The notes beneath the pieces are model-generated. The model searched no databases. It saw only the letters and a program-made list of their open reading frames with translations, and had not been told where the DNA came from. From assembly GCA_029012365.1 (NCBI GenBank), contig JAQXLY010000039.1, positions 1 through 64,000 on the forward strand: a stretch of DNA of 64,000 nt, in the 5' to 3' direction. The stretch's first letter is position 1. Each line of letters begins with the position of its first letter. Position numbers and translations under genes: made by a program. The DNA comes from Lachnospiraceae bacterium. GTDB lineage: Bacteria > Bacillota > Clostridia > Lachnospirales > Lachnospiraceae. Of the stretch, positions 1 through 7,222 are shown piece after piece.

Positions 1-2
1 GT

Positions 3-57
3 TTTGATATTTCTCTAAAACTACAGTATCTACTATGGTCTTAGAGAAATACCAAAC
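3..57. repeat. Imperfect inverted repeat in the left chromosomal flank
   Basis: TATTTCTCTAA near position 8 is answered by TTAGAGAAATA near position 41, with weaker pairing outside. It could be the terminator of a gene lying left of the window. No gene is visible between 1 and 244, which is the flank outside the integrated element. Confidence 0.35.
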
Positions 58-244
58 ACATCTGCAATAATAGGGAAAATCCTCATGCAACTTTTGGGAT
101 TGCCCTCTGCAATAGTTGGTATTTTAAGTATACAATAAACAACCAACCGATTTATTTATAGTCCTTTATAGCCCTATATATATCTACTTTTCAATGTTCT
201 TTTTTTTGCTTCCAATTTATAATTCTACACATATCTTCATAAGT

Positions 245-262
245 GGTCGCAAATCGGTCGCA
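245..262. other. Left attachment-site repeat (attL) of the integrated element
   Basis: GGTCGCAAATCGGTCGCA occurs here and again, letter for letter, at 9418-9435. A further partial copy (GGTCGCAAATC) follows at 267-277. Exact direct repeats at both ends of a block holding a tyrosine integrase and an excisionase are what site-specific integration leaves. The exact crossover point inside the 18 bp cannot be read from one sequence. Confidence 0.75.
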
Positions 263-346
263 GGTTGGTCGCAAATCATATTCTCATTGAAGATAACCTC
301 TATACATGATACAATATCAATAACATCACCTCAGAAGGAGTTTCCT

Positions 347-814
347 ATGATTTACGATAATCTTGCGCTTGCTAATGCACTAATTTTTGACAACGCCTAC
401 CATATTCTCAAACAAAGAATGGATATTGGTACAGTCAGTCACTCTCAATTAGATATGAGCTTAGCCGTCCCTGTTGCGGTTAATTGTAGCTTTTCTTGCG
501 AAATGCTCCTAAAGTCAATGTTACCTATCGGAACCCGTGGTCATGGGATTAACGACTTATTTACCCAATTAACGACCTCGGAGCAAAGCGGAATTGTCGA
601 TGGAACCATGCAACTTCTTCGCCTTCATAAAACCGATTACACAACTGAAAATTTTTATAGTGATTTAAATCATCATGATAAAGCATTTATACAGTGGCGC
701 TACTTTCACGAAAAGCACGATGGCAACCTTAATTTCAATATACTATTCATGGAATATTTCCATGAAACGCTTAAAGCCCTTGCCTTATTCTACAACAAGA
801 ATCCCGAAGTATAA
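347..814 (+). CDS. HEPN-like cargo protein of the element (155 aa)
   Basis: The ATG at 347 is chosen over an upstream in-frame start because an AGAAGGAG ribosome site lies just before it. The protein is helical and soluble, with CEMLLKSML and GHGINDLF near the middle and RYFHE near the C-terminus. This order (a helix with a conserved acidic residue, then an R-x(3)-H-like pair) resembles HEPN-domain proteins, which are often RNases in toxin or anti-phage systems. The match is by eye only. The gene is convergent with the integrase, with one base between the two stop codons, and sits between attL and int, where accessory cargo is often found. No partner antitoxin gene is visible beside it. Confidence 0.5.
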   Translation: MIYDNLALANALIFDNAYHILKQRMDIGTVSHSQLDMSLAVPVAVNCSFSCEMLLKSMLPIGTRGHGINDLFTQLTTSEQSGIVDGTMQLLRLHKTDYTTENFYSDLNHHDKAFIQWRYFHEKHDGNLNFNILFMEYFHETLKALALFYNKNPEV

Positions 815-815
815 T

Positions 816-2063
816 TCATATCGTTTGAGATTTTTTCTGTCTGCAAAAATAGTCCTCAAAACTAATAAGCTCCGCTTTCTTCAAATCCTTCGTGGCTTCT
901 GCGTAAATATCCATTGTAGTCTCTGCATCAGCATGTCCAAGTATCTCCTGCATTGCTTTGATATTTACTCCGGCTTCGCACATTCTGGTTGTAAAAGTAT
1001 GTCGCAATGAATGGTTGCTGAAATACGGAAGAAGCACTTCTTTCCTCTTGCACTTACTATCAAGAACTTCATAATTACAGTCCCTAATAATTCTCCGCAA
1101 CGCTTTATTTAACGTTCCTTGATGCTGAACATTTCCGAAACGATTTATAAAGATAAAATTTCTGTATCCATCTACTACCGCTTCACTTTTTAAACCACAT
1201 TCTTCTTGATATGCCTTTTCCATCAGAAAAGCTTCTTTTACCTTTGGAAGCATCGGAATAATTCTCTCGCCTGCCTTTGTCTTTGGCGTATTGATTGCAA
1301 AAATCTGTCCTTGTTCCGTTCTGGTGCTATAATAGACTAATGTGTGATTAACACTAATCGTTTCTTCTTCAAAATCAACATCACACCATCTAAGACCTGT
1401 AATTTCTCCAACACGCATTCCCGTCCAAAGCATAACTATAAAGATAGGATACCATCTGTGATACTGCCCCTGCTGATTCAAGAATCTTTCAAATAGTTCT
1501 TGCTCTGGGATCGTCAGTGCCCTTCTTTTATTCGCATCCATATTGTGTGCCTTTTTCAATTCCTTTAACGCATTATCCGATGGGTTATATCTTAGATAAT
1601 CGTCCTCTACACCAAGTTCCAAAACTTGATGTAGAACAGTGTGAACATTGTCTATCGTGTTAACCTTCACATGTCTTTCGTCCGCAAGATAATTATAAAA
1701 ACCTCTCACATCGGTACGCTTTAAATCCACAAGCTTATTCTTGCCAAACTCCGGTTCAACAAACTGCGTATACATGTACTGATAATTCTTGAATGTATTA
1801 TCTTTCAATCCTCGTTTAAGCTGTACCCAACTATAGTACAAATCGTTGATAGTAAGATTATTCTTATCTGCTCTTACACCATCCAGAACATCTCTTAATA
1901 CATCCAATTCTTTCTCCCTTAACTCTTCAAGGGTAGGAGCACTTATGGAATGTCGTTTACCACGCTTATCTCTCCACTTGAACTCATAGGTTCCGCTTGT
2001 TCTCTGATACTCTCCTTCCTTCAGAACACGGTTTTTATTGTCCTTACGTCTCTCTATTGCCAT
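816..2063 (-). CDS. int: Tyrosine recombinase/integrase, Tn916 type (415 aa)
   Basis: Catalyses integration and excision of the element between its att repeats. The start is the ATG preceded by AAAGGAGA; longer upstream frames lack such a site. Residues 1-65 resemble the arm-binding N-terminal domain of Tn916-like integrases (GTYEFKWRDKRGKRHS), followed by a core-binding SAM-like domain and the catalytic domain. The catalytic set is complete: R217 (TGMRVGEITGLRW), H351-x-x-R354 (HSLRHTF), H377 (LGH) and the nucleophile Y387 (MDIYAEA). Length is normal for the family. It lies next to attL, with the excisionase about 100 bp upstream in the same direction. Confidence 0.96.
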   Translation of the reverse strand: MAIERRKDNKNRVLKEGEYQRTSGTYEFKWRDKRGKRHSISAPTLEELREKELDVLRDVLDGVRADKNNLTINDLYYSWVQLKRGLKDNTFKNYQYMYTQFVEPEFGKNKLVDLKRTDVRGFYNYLADERHVKVNTIDNVHTVLHQVLELGVEDDYLRYNPSDNALKELKKAHNMDANKRRALTIPEQELFERFLNQQGQYHRWYPIFIVMLWTGMRVGEITGLRWCDVDFEEETISVNHTLVYYSTRTEQGQIFAINTPKTKAGERIIPMLPKVKEAFLMEKAYQEECGLKSEAVVDGYRNFIFINRFGNVQHQGTLNKALRRIIRDCNYEVLDSKCKRKEVLLPYFSNHSLRHTFTTRMCEAGVNIKAMQEILGHADAETTMDIYAEATKDLKKAELISFEDYFCRQKKSQTI

Positions 2064-2162
2064 AGTAATTTCTCCTTTCATAACAACAAAGAGAACACGC
2101 TCACAGATATTATACCTCTCGCATGTCCTCTTTGTCCAACAGAAAATCACATCTCCCCCAAA

Positions 2163-2360
2163 TTATATTGAATACATCTTCTCCAGATATGCCTCAAACA
2201 ACTTCCGCTTAATTAACCTCTTACTTCCGCACCATATAACAAACGGACAATTCTTTTCATTTGTTACATCACGTAACTTATTGATTCCAATTCCAAAATA
2301 TGCCGATGCTTCTTCTAACGTAAGATTCGATTTTTCCCAGATAGGGACTTCCTTCACCAT
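2163..2360 (-). CDS. xis: Excisionase / winged-helix DNA-binding protein (65 aa)
   Basis: A small basic protein containing LTLEEASAYFGIGINKLRDV followed by a strand-rich segment ending in KRLIKRKLFEAYLEK. This is the MerR-like winged helix used by Tn916-type Xis proteins to bend DNA and direct the integrase to excision. The ATG at 2360 is preferred because GGAGGG, formed by the last codons of rep, lies six bases upstream. rep stops at 2366, so rep and xis are translationally linked, and int follows after about 100 bp. The gene order rep-xis-int suggests that replication and excision are switched on together. Confidence 0.88.
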   Translation of the reverse strand: MVKEVPIWEKSNLTLEEASAYFGIGINKLRDVTNEKNCPFVIWCGSKRLIKRKLFEAYLEKMYSI

Positions 2361-2365
2361 AGAAA

Positions 2366-3361
2366 TCACCCTCCTTCAAATGGGCAATCTCTAAGCTCAT
2401 CTGCCGTCAACTTATGAAAAGCATTCAAATATTCCATCAGACTATATTCCTCAACTTTCCCATCCCTATGTACTCGAATCTTATGAATACGACGAAGAAA
2501 TGCATTCCATGTTTTATGATTATTACTTTGCACGTCCCTATACTGCCGTGAAATGTCAACATTTGATAAGATATACACCTTCGTGTAGCAAGCCACTTTA
2601 TCGGAATACCGGCTAGGCAAATAACAAGGATACCCATCCAAATACATCAACATCTGAGTTATCGGAATCTGGCTCTGAAACTCGTCATAACAAATAACAT
2701 CCTGTCCTTTATACAAATCGTACGGATTTTTATAATTGGTAATCCGGTATACATTCTCGTAGCCATATTCTTCCATTACAGACCTTGTCTTACCACTCGC
2801 CGTATCTCCCCAGATATAAATAACAGACAACTTTCGGAATGTGTTTTTATACTCTTCCTCTTGAACAATCTGCCGTACCTTGTCCATCCTGTCAATCTGA
2901 CTAATCAACTCCGGTTTCTCTTCCAAAATCTCATAATTACTCATGCCCTCGTTTATCATCTCATACATATCCACAAGGTCATTTCTTGCACCCTGTCGTT
3001 CTAACGGCATTTCTCCCCATTCTTCATGAGTATCCGTAAGATTAGTTTCCTTCTTCTTGTCCTTCTCCCACTTGTCACCTTCTTTGAAAATGTAGTTCCG
3101 ATTCTCTTCACTCTTTCCATATGCTTTTTCAATATGAGCCTCTGGAAACTGTTTTTTCATCGTGCTAAATCTTATAGGAGAAGAAAATACCATATACACA
3201 TGTGTATGATGCGTTCTCGCAATCTCATCACTCATGCAATAATACGTCAAGGACTTCCACTTCTTTAGCTTACCTTTTATAACCTCGTGTGTAAATCCCT
3301 TTGGCACGGGGTTATTTATCGTAATCTGCCACTTCCGTCCTTCTATCTGTTTTTCCTCCAT
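2366..3361 (-). CDS. rep: CRESS-type Rep: HUH endonuclease fused to SF3 helicase (331 aa)
   Basis: Rolling-circle replication initiator of the kind found in eukaryotic CRESS-DNA viruses and in related bacterial plasmids. All hallmark motifs are visible in order: motif I WQITINN (11-17), the HUH motif HTHVYMVF with H52 and H54, motif III YIFK with the nicking tyrosine Y90 and K93, Walker A GDTASGKT (185-192), Walker B DVICYDEF (221-228) and motif C YILSN (263-267). The SF3 helicase separates it from the ordinary small rolling-circle plasmid Rep proteins, which lack it. The length of 331 residues fits circovirus and pCRESS Reps. The start is ATG 3361 with AAGGAAGG upstream. Its likely target is the nonanucleotide hairpin 34 bp upstream. 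Rep may also serve as the relaxase in transfer, which is inference. Confidence 0.95.
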   Translation of the reverse strand: MEEKQIEGRKWQITINNPVPKGFTHEVIKGKLKKWKSLTYYCMSDEIARTHHTHVYMVFSSPIRFSTMKKQFPEAHIEKAYGKSEENRNYIFKEGDKWEKDKKKETNLTDTHEEWGEMPLERQGARNDLVDMYEMINEGMSNYEILEEKPELISQIDRMDKVRQIVQEEEYKNTFRKLSVIYIWGDTASGKTRSVMEEYGYENVYRITNYKNPYDLYKGQDVICYDEFQSQIPITQMLMYLDGYPCYLPSRYSDKVACYTKVYILSNVDISRQYRDVQSNNHKTWNAFLRRIHKIRVHRDGKVEEYSLMEYLNAFHKLTADELRDCPFEGG

Positions 3362-3377
3362 AAATCACCTTCCTTTT

Positions 3378-3391
3378 GCTACATGCTACAT
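3378..3391. repeat. Tandem 7-bp iterons beside the origin hairpin
   Basis: GCTACAT is repeated twice without a gap (3378-3384 and 3385-3391), three bases from the origin stem. CRESS viruses carry short tandem repeats in this position as Rep-binding sites. That these bind this Rep is inference. Confidence 0.7.
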
Positions 3392-3394
3392 AAG

Positions 3395-3423
3395 TGCCTA
3401 TAGGTAATACTTGTCTATAGGCA
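3395..3423 (-). other. CRESS-type rolling-circle origin: stem-loop with nonanucleotide AAGTATTAC
   Basis: The minus (rep) strand reads TGCCTATAG, an 11-base loop ACAAGTATTAC, then CTATAGGCA, a perfect 9-bp stem. The loop holds AAGTATTAC, which fits the CRESS nonanucleotide consensus NANTATTAC, whose nick falls between TATT and AC. It lies on the same strand as rep and directly upstream of it, as in circoviruses, next to tandem iterons. The sequence and structure are seen directly; origin function is inferred from the family of the neighbouring Rep. Confidence 0.86.
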
Positions 3424-3424
3424 T

Positions 3425-3471
3425 TCCCTAGCTCCTGCTCCGCACTCTACGAGTGCAGAGCGGACTAGGGA
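3425..3471. repeat. Second long imperfect hairpin in the origin region
   Basis: TCCCTAG (3425-3431) pairs with CTAGGGA (3465-3471). Inside, GCTC and GCACTC pair with GAGTGC and GAGC around a TAC loop, with one mismatch and one bulge. It abuts the nonanucleotide hairpin. It could be a single-strand origin, a transfer origin or a terminator of the FtsK-like gene. There is no clear T-run on either side. Confidence 0.6.
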
Positions 3472-3479
3472 GATTCCAA

Positions 3480-4208
3480 TTAACTCTTACCACATAGAAT
3501 ATCCTTAATGTGCCTTTTCCAATTAACAATGTTCTTTATCTTAGGAATCTTAACTTCCATCAACGGACATCCATCAGCCAACAGACATCCTTCCCCTCGT
3601 TGATATACTTTGCTAGGGACATCTTCTCCTGCAAAAATCATACCTTTCTGCTCCTTACTCATACGCCCCAAGCCAAGAAATATCATGAAATTATCTCTTG
3701 CTCCATTAGCGAACAAACTTGCATCTGCTCTTTGCGTAACAATCCATACCCCATATCCAATTCCTCGACCAAGCATCAAGATTTCAGCAATAGAATTTAA
3801 CAAATCCGTAGCATACTTTGTTTTCTCCTGCTTGTCCTTTGTAGAATAGTAAGAAATAGCGGCAGGGTATTCATCGAATATCAGAAGCTTTCTTCTTAAT
3901 CCTGTCTTATTTTCACGCCCTTCGCAAAAACTATTATAGTATTCCATCACTCCCTTGTAGCAGTCATTCCCACCATAATAATGTACATACGTACTTAAAA
4001 AAACAAAATCCTCCGAATTCTTAAAATCACACAAATAGATATCTATTTCCGGATTTTCTTTCAGCAAAGAACCAATAAGAAAAAGCATTCCGTAAGACTT
4101 TCCCGAACCACTACTTCCGGTTATCAATGCATGGCAATGCGACTTATTATCCAGCTTGATTGGAAGTGGTGCAGTAACACCACTTCCAACATTATATCCC
4201 CAGAGCAT
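3480..4208 (-). CDS. FtsK/TcpA-like DNA-translocase ATPase (242 aa)
   Basis: A P-loop ATPase of the HerA/FtsK class, predicted to act as the DNA-pumping or coupling protein of the element. Walker A is GSSGSGKS (31-38), Walker B is KLLIFDEYPA with D112 and E113, and an FtsK-like sensor segment WIVTQRADAS follows at about 160. There is no gamma domain and the protein is shorter than ordinary FtsK or TcpA, so it is close to a bare motor domain. ATG 4208 is chosen because GGAAGGAG lies five bases upstream; an upstream TTG has no ribosome site. It follows the membrane-protein gene with a 2-bp gap, which suggests that the motor is anchored by that protein. Confidence 0.85.
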   Translation of the reverse strand: MLWGYNVGSGVTAPLPIKLDNKSHCHALITGSSGSGKSYGMLFLIGSLLKENPEIDIYLCDFKNSEDFVFLSTYVHYYGGNDCYKGVMEYYNSFCEGRENKTGLRRKLLIFDEYPAAISYYSTKDKQEKTKYATDLLNSIAEILMLGRGIGYGVWIVTQRADASLFANGARDNFMIFLGLGRMSKEQKGMIFAGEDVPSKVYQRGEGCLLADGCPLMEVKIPKIKNIVNWKRHIKDILCGKS

Positions 4209-4210
4209 CC

Positions 4211-4996
4211 CTACTCCTTCCAATCTGCATCTGGAACATTTGTTGTCCCTACGCTCCGTCCTGCCATCAACTTATTCCTAAGAATGGCTGCGTAAGGCTG
4301 CGACACGAACACCATCTGAATGATAAAGTATGTATCAATGTCCTCTATCATATCGACCAAAACCGCATCAAAAATGTTGCCATACTCATCCCTGACGTTA
4401 TCAATCTGTAATCTTGGAAATTCTCCTGCTTGCAACTTTCTCGTAATCGCCACTTGCAAGATTCTCTTGAATTCTTCAAGGTCATCCTTCCTATAATACA
4501 TATCGATATCTGCCTTATTGAGCTTATACTGATAGTATATAATGCCATTGGAAATCAAATAATGCGTTTCTAACACTTCAATCTCCTGCAATGTCCTTGG
4601 CATGATCCCACCAATAGCTCCGGCTTCATCACGCAATGTCTTATACATAATATTCCGCATAATCGGGTATTCTCTATCCGCCTGTTCCTTCAACTGTTCC
4701 TGCGTTCTCTGAATGCTACTCACCACCGCCTTCGACTTCTCATCTATCTTAGACTTTACATAAGCATACAGCCAGATAATTGCACCAACTGCCACTACAA
4801 GCGAAAGATGACGGTTAATCAGATAATACCCTAGCCAGAGTAAAGCAAATGCAATTAACAGAATTCCTGACAAAGAACCCACGAATAACAGCACTAGCTT
4901 CCAAACACACTGTTCCTCATTCAGTTCCTTATATTTATCCCAGAACCAATGAACAGGAAACAATACTACCGATACTAACCATTCCCAGAACCACAC
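4211..4996 (-). CDS. Membrane protein paired with the FtsK-like ATPase (261 aa)
   Basis: The likely start is a GTG at 4996 that overlaps the stop of the previous gene (TAGTG), with GGGAGGT nine bases upstream. Residues 1-80 hold about three hydrophobic stretches, including a strong pair (LVLLFVGSLSGILLIAFALL and SLVVAVGAIIWLYAYV). A charged helix (KSKIDEKSKAVVSSIQRTQEQLKEQ) and a soluble C-terminal domain of about 150 residues follow. The family is not recognised. Its place just before the ATPase suggests a membrane anchor or channel partner for DNA transfer, in the manner of T4SS coupling-protein partners. This is inference from context. Confidence 0.7.
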   Translation of the reverse strand: MWFWEWLVSVVLFPVHWFWDKYKELNEEQCVWKLVLLFVGSLSGILLIAFALLWLGYYLINRHLSLVVAVGAIIWLYAYVKSKIDEKSKAVVSSIQRTQEQLKEQADREYPIMRNIMYKTLRDEAGAIGGIMPRTLQEIEVLETHYLISNGIIYYQYKLNKADIDMYYRKDDLEEFKRILQVAITRKLQAGEFPRLQIDNVRDEYGNIFDAVLVDMIEDIDTYFIIQMVFVSQPYAAILRNKLMAGRSVGTTNVPDADWKE

Positions 4997-5349
4997 TATG
5001 CACTTACCTCCCAACCATCAGCACTACAAGAAAGCGCATACTCTCCGGAATTTGTTCTATAAAACTTTCCGGTAAGATTCTTCAGAATAATCTTTGCCTG
5101 TCCACCCTTCTGCTGAAGCTGTTCACTTGTAATCGCAGACTTACCACCCTTGACCTTTACTGTCAACTTCTCATACATATTGTCCGGACAAACCACCGTC
5201 AATTTCTGACCAATTACATTGTTCGTAGGCTTACCATCCACAAATTCCATCAAGTCTGCAATCCCCAACAATACAACAGTTCCTGTTGCATTACCGCAAA
5301 TCTGTAATGCAGTTAAAATTAATCTCAAAATAATACTGTTATTACTCAT
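4996..5349 (-). CDS. Small protein of the transfer module (117 aa)
   Basis: Starts with MSNNSIILRLILTALQICGN, a hydrophobic N-terminus that could be a signal or a membrane helix. A strand-rich basic domain follows, with QKLTVVCPDNMYEKLTVKVKG in its middle and YALSCSADGWEVSA at the end. An AGGAGG site lies upstream of the ATG. Similar short proteins precede FtsK/TcpA-like genes in Bacillota mobile elements as I recall them, but I cannot name the family. The stop codon shares a base with the next start, so it is co-translated with the membrane-protein gene. Confidence 0.65.
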   Translation of the reverse strand: MSNNSIILRLILTALQICGNATGTVVLLGIADLMEFVDGKPTNNVIGQKLTVVCPDNMYEKLTVKVKGGKSAITSEQLQQKGGQAKIILKNLTGKFYRTNSGEYALSCSADGWEVSA

Positions 5350-5376
5350 TTCTTTTTACCTCCATTTTCTTCTGTT

Positions 5377-5397
5377 AGGGGATGACAAGCATCCCCT
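5377..5397. repeat. Short perfect hairpin between two element genes
   Basis: AGGGGATG pairs with CATCCCCT around a five-base loop. It lies between the genes ending at 5406 and starting at 5349. It could act as a weak terminator or an mRNA stabiliser. Confidence 0.4.
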
Positions 5398-5405
5398 ATG
5401 TCTTT

Positions 5406-5711
5406 CTAGCCAATAAATCCACAAAGAACCTCATATAATTCTTTCGCATCCACATGAGAAATGCTAAGAAGCGAAGAGAGTTCCTTGTCTTTATCCACAA
5501 AGTATCCATTGTACCCATATTCATGCGGTGCATTTTTCTTTGCAAAACAAAACTCGAAATTTGCATCGTCAAAGAAAATCCGTACCAAAACCGTACCATC
5601 CGGTTTATGGATATTTCCATTCTTCCCATCCATATAAATCTGGAAAGAATAATTGTTAAAGTATACAAACTCATGACGATGGTTCATCATATAGTCAAGT
5701 AATTTCCTCAT
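5406..5711 (-). CDS. Small hypothetical element protein (101 aa)
   Basis: ATG 5711 is preceded by AGGAGG at ideal spacing, which supports a real gene. The protein is soluble and strand-rich (FVYFNNYSFQIYMDGKNG, then TVLVRIFFDDANFEF), with a helical C-terminus (DAKELYEVLCGFIG). No family is recognised. It is the first gene of the leftward operon that continues through the FtsK-like gene and rep, so it may have a regulatory or transfer role. Confidence 0.6.
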   Translation of the reverse strand: MRKLLDYMMNHRHEFVYFNNYSFQIYMDGKNGNIHKPDGTVLVRIFFDDANFEFCFAKKNAPHEYGYNGYFVDKDKELSSLLSISHVDAKELYEVLCGFIG

Positions 5712-5741
5712 AATTAACCTCCTTATGATAATAAACACCAA

Positions 5742-5901
5742 GTAACATCTATCCCTTTATGGGTAAGACCGTACGCTTCTTACCTCTTATTTTTTTGACT
5801 CGCCATTCACCCTAGGCTCACTTAAATTATATAATGGTTCTGGGAAACTGTCCTAACTTCGAAAGTAGTAATAGTTTCTATATCCCCACCTAAAAAGTAG
5901 T
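5742..5901 (-). promoter_or_regulatory. Probable promoter region of the leftward element operon
   Basis: A TATAAT-like -10 on the minus strand lies at 5826-5831, without a good -35 box. The region also holds a small hairpin, GGTAAG/CTTACC at 5762-5784. The next gene to the right encodes an XRE repressor on the same strand, so repression of this promoter is plausible. Confidence 0.35.
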
Positions 5902-6234
5902 TTATGTATAAATTGCTTCTAAAGCCTTTTTTAGTTTCACTCTGTCCGCATTTGTCATTTTATTGATTATATCGTATAACCTCTGGTCGCTAATGCCCAT
6001 TTCTGTTCCAAATAAAAGATAATCTGTTGATACCTTAAAAATTGAAGCCATTGCAATTAGATGCTCTGTCTTGACAAGCACATCTCCATGCTCAATTCTT
6101 CGATACTGTTCATAACCCAATTCTAGGATACCTGCCATTTCAATCATTTTAATCGAACTCTTTTCTCTGCATTGCCTTATTCTTTTGGATATTTCTATTT
6201 TCCGATTATCGTCTATACAATCAGCATTAGCCAC
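5902..6234 (-). CDS. XRE-family HTH transcriptional regulator (110 aa)
   Basis: A Cro/C1-type helix-turn-helix spans about residues 14-70 (KRIRQCREKSSIKMIEMAGI, then YEQYRRIEHG and FKVSTDYLLFG). A short C-terminal helical tail follows. The start is a GTG with AGGAGGTG seven bases upstream. It stands upstream of the rep/transfer operon and is divergent from the 240-aa HTH-like gene, the usual place for the element's immunity or induction repressor. The target operator is not identified. Confidence 0.88.
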   Translation of the reverse strand: MANADCIDDNRKIEISKRIRQCREKSSIKMIEMAGILELGYEQYRRIEHGDVLVKTEHLIAMASIFKVSTDYLLFGTEMGISDQRLYDIINKMTNADRVKLKKALEAIYT

Positions 6235-6482
6235 CTTTTCACCTCCTTTATGATATCTGCTATCATTTTTGCAACCCCATACGTAATTAACAAGGGAGCA
6301 ACCATATTTTCTAAAAATAGTCTATCATAGCAAGCCCCTTTTAATCCATGATACAAAAATCAATTTTTGCTCTTTCAAGCACTTATTTCAAGCCATTTTC
6401 TACTTTGATATTGATTTTTTTGTCAAAACTATTGAAAACCTTGATTTTCTGTGTTAGTGTTATATGGAAAGGAGATGTTTTT

Positions 6483-7205
6483 ATGGATATCATCATAGAA
6501 AGATTTAGTAGCGAACTTGAAAGATATAAAATTGAAAACGGTTACTCCTCTGTTGAAAAAATTATTGAGGTTTTAGGGCTGCAGTGTGAACATTATTATA
6601 ATCCCGAGGATTTTTCCCGATTCAAAAGTGGCAAGAGAAAATTTAAAGATGTGGATTTTGAAAGGTTTTCTGAACTTTTTAAAGTTCGCAAAGAATATTT
6701 ATCCGGATTAGATAATTTCAGAACCGAAGCTGATAAAATCAACGCAGAAGTAGCGAACCGCAATCTCCTCGCGGCTTTTCATAAATTATTCGTTGCATTA
6801 GGGTACGCAGATTGTATGATGGATAATATAGATTACAATCTCACGTTCCCTTCTAATACTAGAGCTTTTATTGAAAGCATTAAAGATTCGTTAGACGAGC
6901 AAAATGCCACACTTCTATGCGATGTGAACGCAGATAATATAATCTGTCTTTCCAAAAACGAATATAATATATTCCTTGCAGAACTCACAGATTTTATTGA
7001 ATTTAAGCTATCCCGATTATTTATGTCAAAAGAAGTGTTAGCTGTTCCCACGGTAGTTTTAGAAGATAATTCGACCCTTTTACATCCTAAGGAATCCATT
7101 TCCCTAAAGGATGGAACAACTTTAATTGTTGACATGGAATATACTCCAACATCAGAATTTACAGACACTACTTTGGCTAATTTTATTAGTATAACAGAAC
7201 AATAG
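6483..7205 (+). CDS. Putative HTH-domain protein upstream of the methyltransferase (240 aa)
   Basis: ATG 6483 follows AAAGGAGAT; the frame extends upstream without a better start. Residues 1-70 look like a divergent XRE helix-turn-helix (NGYSSVEKIIEVLGL, FSRFKSGKRKFKDVDFERFS, then a KEYLSG ending). The remaining 170 residues are acidic and not recognised. The gene ends 17 bp before the methyltransferase start, so the two are probably co-transcribed. It may regulate the restriction-modification locus or belong to the element's own control circuit. Very low GC, like the rest of the element. Confidence 0.6.
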   Translation: MDIIIERFSSELERYKIENGYSSVEKIIEVLGLQCEHYYNPEDFSRFKSGKRKFKDVDFERFSELFKVRKEYLSGLDNFRTEADKINAEVANRNLLAAFHKLFVALGYADCMMDNIDYNLTFPSNTRAFIESIKDSLDEQNATLLCDVNADNIICLSKNEYNIFLAELTDFIEFKLSRLFMSKEVLAVPTVVLEDNSTLLHPKESISLKDGTTLIVDMEYTPTSEFTDTTLANFISITEQ

Positions 7206-7222
7206 TTTTGAAAGGATTTTAT

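Noticed and set aside
1-57. Possible end of a CRISPR array or a tracrRNA anti-repeat (GTTTT start, matching inverted arm)
   Set aside because: Only one unit is visible, with no second repeat and no cas gene. An ordinary hairpin explains the pairing.
816-3361. The element as an integrated prophage
   Set aside because: No capsid, terminase, portal or lysis genes are present between the att repeats. Plasmid-like replication and transfer genes fit better.
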